NCBI RefSeq assembly: GCF_029633825.1
Contig: NZ_CP090640.1
Span: 558,001-622,000, forward strand
DNA: 64,000 nucleotides
DNA from: Burkholderia contaminans
Lineage (GTDB): Bacteria; Pseudomonadota; Gammaproteobacteria; Burkholderiales; Burkholderiaceae
Reading direction: 5' to 3'
Shown here piece after piece: positions 59,267-64,000 of the stretch. Within the stretch, counting starts at the first letter, position 1. Every line of letters starts with the position of its first letter. The position numbers were made by a program, and so were the translations under genes. Below the pieces are notes generated by a model, which made no database searches, had not been told where the DNA came from, and saw only the letters and a program-made list of their open reading frames with translations.

Positions 59267-59327
59267 GTTTTGGGGGGGCCGGCGATCCGGCGGCCGGCCG
59301 GGGCCAGGCCATCCGGCGCCCGCCGAA

Positions 59328-60212
59328 TCAGCGAAACACGACCGTCTTCGTCCCGTTCAGCACGATCCGGTGCTCGACGTGCCACTTCACCGCGCGCGCA
59401 AGCGTCACGCATTCGACGTCGCGGCCGATCGCGGTCAGCTGGTCGGGCGTCATGCTGTGGTCGACGCGCTCGACTTCCTGCTCGATGATCGGGCCTTCGT
59501 CGAGATCGGTCGTCACGTAGTGCGCGGTCGCGCCGATCAGCTTCACGCCACGGTCGAACGCCTGATAGTAAGGCTTCGCGCCCTTGAAGCTCGGCAGGAA
59601 CGAATGGTGGATGTTGATCGCGCGGCCGGCGAGCTGCTTGCACAGGTTCGGCGACAGGATCTGCATGTAGCGCGCGAGCACCACGAGATCGGCCTGGTGC
59701 TCATCGATCACTTCCAGCACGCGCGCTTCCTGCGCGGCCTTCGCGGCATCGGACGAGCCGCCGATCAGCGGGAAGTGATGGAACGGGATGTTGTAGCTCG
59801 CGGCGAGCTGGTAGAACTCCTTGTGGTTCGACACGATCGCCGGGATCTCGATCGGCAGCTGGCCGGTGCGATAGCGGAACAGCAGGTCGTTCAGGCAGTG
59901 GCCGATCTTCGACACCATGATCACGACGCGCGGCTTCACGGCCGCGTCATGCAGCTCCCAGCGCATCGAGAACTGTTCGGCGAGCGGCGCGAATTCCTTG
60001 CGAAGCGTGTCGAGCGCCGACGCGGCATCCGCGCCGCCGCCGTCCTGCTCGAAGTGCACGCGCATGAAGAATTCACTGGTGCGGCTGTCGCCGAACTGCG
60101 CCGAATCGAGGATGTTGTTGCTGCGCTCGAACAGGAAGCCCGAGACCGCATGGACGATGCCGTGCCGGTCGGGGCACGACAGTTTCAAGATAAAGCTGTG
60201 ATCGGTCGGCAT
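59328..60212 (-). CDS. purU: PurU, formyltetrahydrofolate deformylase
   Basis: 294 residues. An N-terminal ACT domain (LKLSCPDRHGIVHAVSGFLFE) is followed by the formyltransferase-like domain with the catalytic NIHHSFLPSFKGAKPY and ATAHYVTTDLDEGPIIEQE. It releases formate from 10-formyl-THF, feeding PurT and balancing one-carbon pools. Start at MPTDHSFILKL; the upstream frame is poor. Confidence 0.95.
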   Translation of the reverse strand: MPTDHSFILKLSCPDRHGIVHAVSGFLFERSNNILDSAQFGDSRTSEFFMRVHFEQDGGGADAASALDTLRKEFAPLAEQFSMRWELHDAAVKPRVVIMVSKIGHCLNDLLFRYRTGQLPIEIPAIVSNHKEFYQLAASYNIPFHHFPLIGGSSDAAKAAQEARVLEVIDEHQADLVVLARYMQILSPNLCKQLAGRAINIHHSFLPSFKGAKPYYQAFDRGVKLIGATAHYVTTDLDEGPIIEQEVERVDHSMTPDQLTAIGRDVECVTLARAVKWHVEHRIVLNGTKTVVFR

Positions 60213-60285
60213 GACCGCTACTCCCTTCGTTTCCGTATTCGTCAAATTGCCCGTTCGCACCGCCAGGCTGCGTGCGCGGCACGCG

Positions 60286-61152
60286 TCACGCGGCCGGTGC
60301 GAACAGGGCGTCGATGCCCGCCGCGTCTGCCGCCGGGATCCAGCGGTGGCGCAGCAGCGTATCGAGCGTCGCGAGGCTCGCATCCATTGTCGCGCGGCCG
60401 GCGCGCAGCCAGCCGATCACCTCGGGCACACCGGCCAGCAGGTGCTCGGCCACTTCGCCGTCCTGGTTGCGCGGCGCGAAGTCGCGCGGCAGCGGCAGGT
60501 CGTACACGAAGATCAGTTCGGACTGCGTGCCTTCCGGCAGCGAGCACAGCACCTGCACCGCGCGGCCGGCGATCGCGCGCGCGGCCAGTTCGGCCGGAAT
60601 GCCGGCTTCTTCCCAGCATTCCTTCGCGAGCGTCTCGTGAACGCCCAGCCCCCAGCCGATCCCGCCCGCGACGACGTTGTCGAGCATGCCGGGATCGGTT
60701 GCCTTGGTCTCGCTGCGGCGGCCGAGCCACATCTGCGGCGCGGCAGCGGCGGGCGGCTCGCCCGGTGCAGCCGCATATTCTACGATGCCGTTCAGATGCA
60801 CCGCGTAAGTCTGCGTACCGAAAAAACGCGACGCGGCGCGCTCGATATACGCGAGCGGCGGATCGTCGAAGCGGTTGCGGATCGCGTAGATCTCGTCGCG
60901 CCAGCCGGGAATCGCGCCTTCGGCCGCGAGCGCGCCGATCGCGCTCGCCAGCGCCATGCTGCGCGCGTCGACCGAGTCGTAGCGCGCCGACAGCACGACG
61001 CGCTCGTCGGTCAGCTCGAACACGTCGGGCCAGCGGGCGAGCATCGCAACGTCCTGGCGGCGCACCCAGCCGACCGCCTGGCCGGCGATCTCGAAACGCA
61101 GGTGCGCGGCCGGATCGAAGCGGCGCGCGGCCGCAATGCACGGAAACGTCAT
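60286..61152 (-). CDS. Nudix hydrolase with N-terminal DUF4743 domain
   Basis: 288 residues. The DUF4743 N-terminal domain (about 5-120) precedes a Nudix box: GGIGWGLGVHETLAKECWEEAGI, with the GX5EX7REUXEEXGU pattern nearly intact. DUF4743-Nudix proteins have been linked to thiamine-analogue or nucleotide clean-up. The gene starts 5 bases after lysE. Confidence 0.85.
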   Translation of the reverse strand: MTFPCIAAARRFDPAAHLRFEIAGQAVGWVRRQDVAMLARWPDVFELTDERVVLSARYDSVDARSMALASAIGALAAEGAIPGWRDEIYAIRNRFDDPPLAYIERAASRFFGTQTYAVHLNGIVEYAAAPGEPPAAAAPQMWLGRRSETKATDPGMLDNVVAGGIGWGLGVHETLAKECWEEAGIPAELAARAIAGRAVQVLCSLPEGTQSELIFVYDLPLPRDFAPRNQDGEVAEHLLAGVPEVIGWLRAGRATMDASLATLDTLLRHRWIPAADAAGIDALFAPAA

Positions 61153-61157
61153 CGCGA

Positions 61158-61772
61158 TCAGTCCTTCAGCGCGACGCGGATGCCGATTGCGATGAACGTC
61201 GCGCCGGCGATCCGGTCGAGCCACACGCCGGTCTTCGGGCGGCGCTTCAGCCATGCGCCGATCATGCCCGCGCCGACGCCGAACAGCGAAAAGATCGCGG
61301 CCGTCTGCAGCATGAACAGCGCGCCGAGTTCGAACATCTGCAGCGTCACGCTCTGCGCGCCGTGCGGATCGACGAACTGCGGCAGGAACACGACGAAAAA
61401 CAGCGTGACCTTCGGGTTCATCAGGTTGCCGATCACGCTCTGCCGGAAGATCGTGCCGAGCGGCTGCGGCGGGCGCGCGTGCGCATTCGAGAGTCCCTGG
61501 CTGCGCAGCGCCTTGATGCCGATCCACACGAGGTACGCGGCACCCGCGAGCTTCAGGATCTCGAACGCGACCGGCGACGAACGCAGCACGGCCGCGACGC
61601 CGAGCGCCGCGAGCGTCGTGTGGAACAGGATCCCGGCCGTGAAGCCGAGCGCGGCGACGAAACCGGCCGCGCGGCCCTGCGAGATGCCGCGTGCGAGCAC
61701 CTGCAGGTTGTCGGGACCCGGCGCGAACGTGATCGCGATCGACGTGGCGAGAAACAGCATGAAGTTGGGCAT
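61158..61772 (-). CDS. LysE-family amino-acid exporter (RhtB type)
   Basis: 204 residues with six membrane segments. Blocks ITFAPGPDNLQVLARGISQGRAAGF and VIGNLMNPKVTLFFVVFLPQFV are classic RhtB/LysE. Exports amino acids or homoserine lactone-like compounds. Start at MPNFMLFLATS. It lies 44 bases downstream of apt and 5 upstream of the Nudix gene. Confidence 0.9.
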   Translation of the reverse strand: MPNFMLFLATSIAITFAPGPDNLQVLARGISQGRAAGFVAALGFTAGILFHTTLAALGVAAVLRSSPVAFEILKLAGAAYLVWIGIKALRSQGLSNAHARPPQPLGTIFRQSVIGNLMNPKVTLFFVVFLPQFVDPHGAQSVTLQMFELGALFMLQTAAIFSLFGVGAGMIGAWLKRRPKTGVWLDRIAGATFIAIGIRVALKD

Positions 61773-61816
61773 CGTGACCTCGCTGCGTAACGTGGAAGGC
61801 TCGGGCAGGCCGGCGT

Positions 61817-62383
61817 TCAGTGGCCGGCGAATTCGGTGACGGTGTAGACGGGCAGTCCCGCATTGCGCAGCAGCGCCGAGCCGCCGAGATCGGGCAGGTC
61901 GATGATCGCCGCGCCTTCGACGACTTCCGCGCCGAGCCGCTGCAGCAGGTTGCGCCCCGCCATCATCGTGCCGCCGGTCGCGATCAGGTCGTCCATGATG
62001 ATCACGCGGTCGCCGGGGCGGCACGCGTCTTCGTGGATCTCGACCGTCGCGCTGCCGTATTCGAGGTCGTACGATTCCGAGCGCGTCTTGTACGGCAGCT
62101 TGCCGACCTTGCGGATCGGCACGAAGCCGACGCTCAGCTCGTACGCGACGATCGGCGCGATGATGAAGCCGCGCGCGTCGAGCCCCGCGACGTAGTCGAG
62201 TTTCGCATCGACATAGCGCTCGACGAACAGGTCGACGAGGATGCGCAGCGCCTTCGGGCTCTGCAGCAGCGTCGTAATGTCGCGGAACATCACGCCCGGC
62301 TGCGGCCAGTCGGGCACCGTGCGGATCTGGCTGTGGATGAAGGCGACCGGATCGAGCGGTGCGCCCGACGACGAATGCGGCAT
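61817..62383 (-). CDS. apt: Apt, adenine phosphoribosyltransferase
   Basis: 188 residues starting [13 protein letters not shown] with GGAGAG upstream. Salvages adenine with PRPP to AMP. Signatures are [19 protein letters not shown] and the PRPP-binding [14 protein letters not shown]. The hairpin at 62399-62427 lies within 16 bases of its start. Confidence 0.95.
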   Translation of the reverse strand: MPHSSSGAPLDPVAFIHSQIRTVPDWPQPGVMFRDITTLLQSPKALRILVDLFVERYVDAKLDYVAGLDARGFIIAPIVAYELSVGFVPIRKVGKLPYKTRSESYDLEYGSATVEIHEDACRPGDRVIIMDDLIATGGTMMAGRNLLQRLGAEVVEGAAIIDLPDLGGSALLRNAGLPVYTVTEFAGH

Positions 62384-62398
62384 GAAACTCTCCGAAAA

Positions 62399-62427
62399 AA
62401 ACGGTGCGCGAAGATCGGGCACCGTTT
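62399..62427 (-). terminator. Terminator-like hairpin after the Kef gene, close to apt
   Basis: AAACGGTGC-N11-GCACCGTTT followed by TTTTTTC on the minus strand; 9-bp stem. The U-run ends only about 8 bases ahead of the apt ribosome-binding site, so it could also act as an attenuator in the apt leader. Confidence 0.75.
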
Positions 62428-62465
62428 CGAATAAATACGGGTCAGGTTATCAAACCAGGCGCGCC

Positions 62466-64000
62466 TCAGGCGGCCGCGACCGGCGGATCGCGCCGATGGC
62501 GCGACAGCCGCTCCTCTGCGAGCGCGAGCGCCTCGGGCAGCCCGCGCAGCACGACGATGTCGCTCGCGCGCAGCTTGGTTTGCGGATCGGGTTCGACGCC
62601 GCGGATACCGTGCCGGCGAATCGCCGTGACTTCGAGGCCGAGCGCATACAGCCCCAGTTCCTCCAGCGAACGCCCGACCGCGTCCGCGCGCGCATCGACC
62701 GGCACCGATTGTAGCCGCACCTGCTCGTGGTCGTCGTCGTCCGCGTCGTCCGCGCCGCGGAAATAGCCGCGCAGCAGGCTGTAGCGTTCGTCGCGCATTT
62801 CCTCGACGCGCCGCACGACCTTGCGCATCGGCACGCCGACCAGCACCAGCGTGTGCGACGCGAGCATCAGGCTGCCCTCGACGATCTCCGGAATCACTTC
62901 GGTCGCGCCGGCTGCGAGCAGTTTCTCGAGATCGGCATCGTCGACGGTACGCACGATCGCGGGCAGCGTCGGCTCGAGTTCGTGCACGTGATGCAGCACC
63001 CGCAGCGCGGACGGCGTGTTCGCGTAGGTGATCGCCACCGCCGCCGCACGGTGGATACCGGCCGCGAGCAGCGACTCGCGGCGCGCCGCGTCGCCGAACA
63101 CGACCGATTCGCCGGCCGCCGCGGCCGCACTCACCCGATCGGGGTCGAGGTCGAGCGCAACGTACGAAATGCCTTCCTGTTCGAGCATCCGCGCCAGGTT
63201 CTGGCCCGCGCGGCCGTAGCCGCAGATGATCACGTGGCCGCGCTGCTTGAGGCTTTGCGTCGCGATCCGCGTCATCTGCAGCGACTGCTGCATCCATTCG
63301 GTCGACGACAGCCGCATCACGATCCGGTCGGCGTTCTGGATCAGGAACGGCGCCGCGAGCATCGACAGCAGCATCGACGCGAGGATCGCCTGCAGCAGCG
63401 TCGAATCGACGAGATGCCGGTCGAGGATCAGGTTCAGCAGCACGAAGCCGAATTCGCCGGCCTGCGCGAGCCCGATGCCGGTGCGCATCGCGACGCCCGG
63501 TGTCGCGCCGAACAGCCGCGCGAGCCCGGCGATCATGGTCGCCTTGAACAGGATCTGCCCGACGAAGAAACCGAGCACGAGCAACGGGTGCTCCCAGATC
63601 ACGCGCGGGTCGAGCAGCATCCCGGTCGTCACGAAGAACAGGCCGAGCAGCACGTCGCGGAACGGCTTGATGTCCTCCTCCACCTGATGGCGGAACGGCG
63701 TCTCGGAGATCAGCATCCCCGCAATGAACGCGCCGAGCGCCAGCGACAGGCCGAAGCGGTCGGTGATGAACGCGGCGCCGAGCGTGACGAGCAGCAGGTT
63801 CAGCACGAACAGTTCCTGCGAGCGGCGCCGCGCGACGACGTTGAGCCAGCGCGTCATGAAGCGCTGGCCGATGACCAGCAGCAGCGTGAGCGCGATCACG
63901 ATCTTGACGGCCGCGAAGCCGAGCGTGATCGCGAGGTCCTTCGACGATTCCGCGCCGAACGCGGCGATCACGATCAGCAGCGGCACCACCGCGAGATCCT
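62466..64000 (-). CDS. KefB/KefC/YbaL-type cation:proton antiporter with TrkA-N domain (5' end outside window)
   Basis: Over 511 residues visible, lacking the N-terminal part. Transmembrane CPA2 antiporter segments (DLAVVPLLIV, GLSLALGAFIAGMLISETPFRHQVEEDIKPFRDVLLGLFFVTTGM) lead to a RCK/TrkA-N domain (HVIICGYGRAGQNLARMLEQEG) and a TrkA-C domain (about the last 90 residues). Regulated potassium or sodium efflux is the expected role. The family start should lie about 150 codons beyond the edge. Confidence 0.92.
   Translation of the reverse strand, partial: DLAVVPLLIVIAAFGAESSKDLAITLGFAAVKIVIALTLLLVIGQRFMTRWLNVVARRRSQELFVLNLLLVTLGAAFITDRFGLSLALGAFIAGMLISETPFRHQVEEDIKPFRDVLLGLFFVTTGMLLDPRVIWEHPLLVLGFFVGQILFKATMIAGLARLFGATPGVAMRTGIGLAQAGEFGFVLLNLILDRHLVDSTLLQAILASMLLSMLAAPFLIQNADRIVMRLSSTEWMQQSLQMTRIATQSLKQRGHVIICGYGRAGQNLARMLEQEGISYVALDLDPDRVSAAAAAGESVVFGDAARRESLLAAGIHRAAAVAITYANTPSALRVLHHVHELEPTLPAIVRTVDDADLEKLLAAGATEVIPEIVEGSLMLASHTLVLVGVPMRKVVRRVEEMRDERYSLLRGYFRGADDADDDDHEQVRLQSVPVDARADAVGRSLEELGLYALGLEVTAIRRHGIRGVEPDPQTKLRASDIVVLRGLPEALALAEERLSRHRRDPPVAAA

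Overview
The window is a gene-dense, G+C-rich stretch (codon third positions nearly all G or C) of a betaproteobacterial main chromosome. The gene content fits Burkholderia, most likely the Burkholderia cepacia complex: ubiE/tim44-like/ubiJ/ubiB, a 1341-residue DUF3683 flavo-iron-sulfur oxidoreductase, ilvA-queF, phaA-phaB-phasin, ssb/uvrA, and a 3-hydroxybenzoate-primed aryl polyene locus. Species cannot be fixed from the sequence alone. I see no rRNA, tRNA, CRISPR array, prophage or intact insertion sequence.

Layout. 1-9161 (minus): the large oxidoreductase, then HIT protein, DUF971 protein, ubiE and a Tim44-like protein, a terminator, then ubiJ and ubiB (ubiquinone synthesis). 9736-12095 (plus): ilvA-queF. 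12224-17109: a probable D-amino-acid salvage locus in which rpiR, an N-acyl-D-amino-acid deacylase and ridA diverge from a D-threonine-aldolase/D-serine-dehydratase-like PLP enzyme, with two operator-like inverted repeats between them. 17276-26500: stress, efflux and envelope genes (PfpI, MarR with a 14-TM MFS pump, EcsC, esterase, CHRD protein, class II aldolase, phospholipase D lipoprotein), with a TnpB remnant plus IS200/IS605-type right end at 21951-22197 and a possible small RNA at about 22870-22945.

25784-31370: L-lactate utilisation: lldR diverging from lutA-lutC-lutB-lldP, with a good LldR-type operator. lutC carries an apparent frameshift. 31471-32232: an M48 lipoprotein protease.

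32429-46453: the most striking system, a two-armed aryl polyene (xanthomonadin-type) pigment cluster. One arm (minus) holds ACP, ketoreductase, a XanB2-like chorismatase and a glycosyltransferase. The other (plus) holds a membrane protein, an AMP-ligase fused to a FabZ-like dehydratase, a lipid-A-type acyltransferase, a LolA-like carrier, an MMPL exporter, a polysaccharide-deacetylase-like protein, a ketosynthase, a chain-length factor and an ApeP-like dehydratase. Most junctions are ATGA or TGATG overlaps, suggesting translational coupling. The chorismatase would supply 3-hydroxybenzoate, the ligase would load it on the ACP, KS/CLF with reductase and dehydratases would extend it, and the acyltransferase, LolA and MMPL proteins would attach and move the product to the outer membrane.

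46839-50215: a small membrane protein and the polyhydroxyalkanoate genes phaB, phaA and phasin (no phaC in the window). 50216-50716 is an unusually A+T-rich gap with a 15-bp palindrome and a candidate 50-residue hydrophobic peptide. 50717-57868 clusters an orphan ParA with DNA repair and replication genes (3-methyladenine glycosylase, mismatch-specific uracil glycosylase, ssb, uvrA) and an MFS transporter. 58117-64000 holds a PerM/AI-2E family protein, purU, a Nudix hydrolase, a LysE exporter, apt and a truncated KefB/C-type antiporter.
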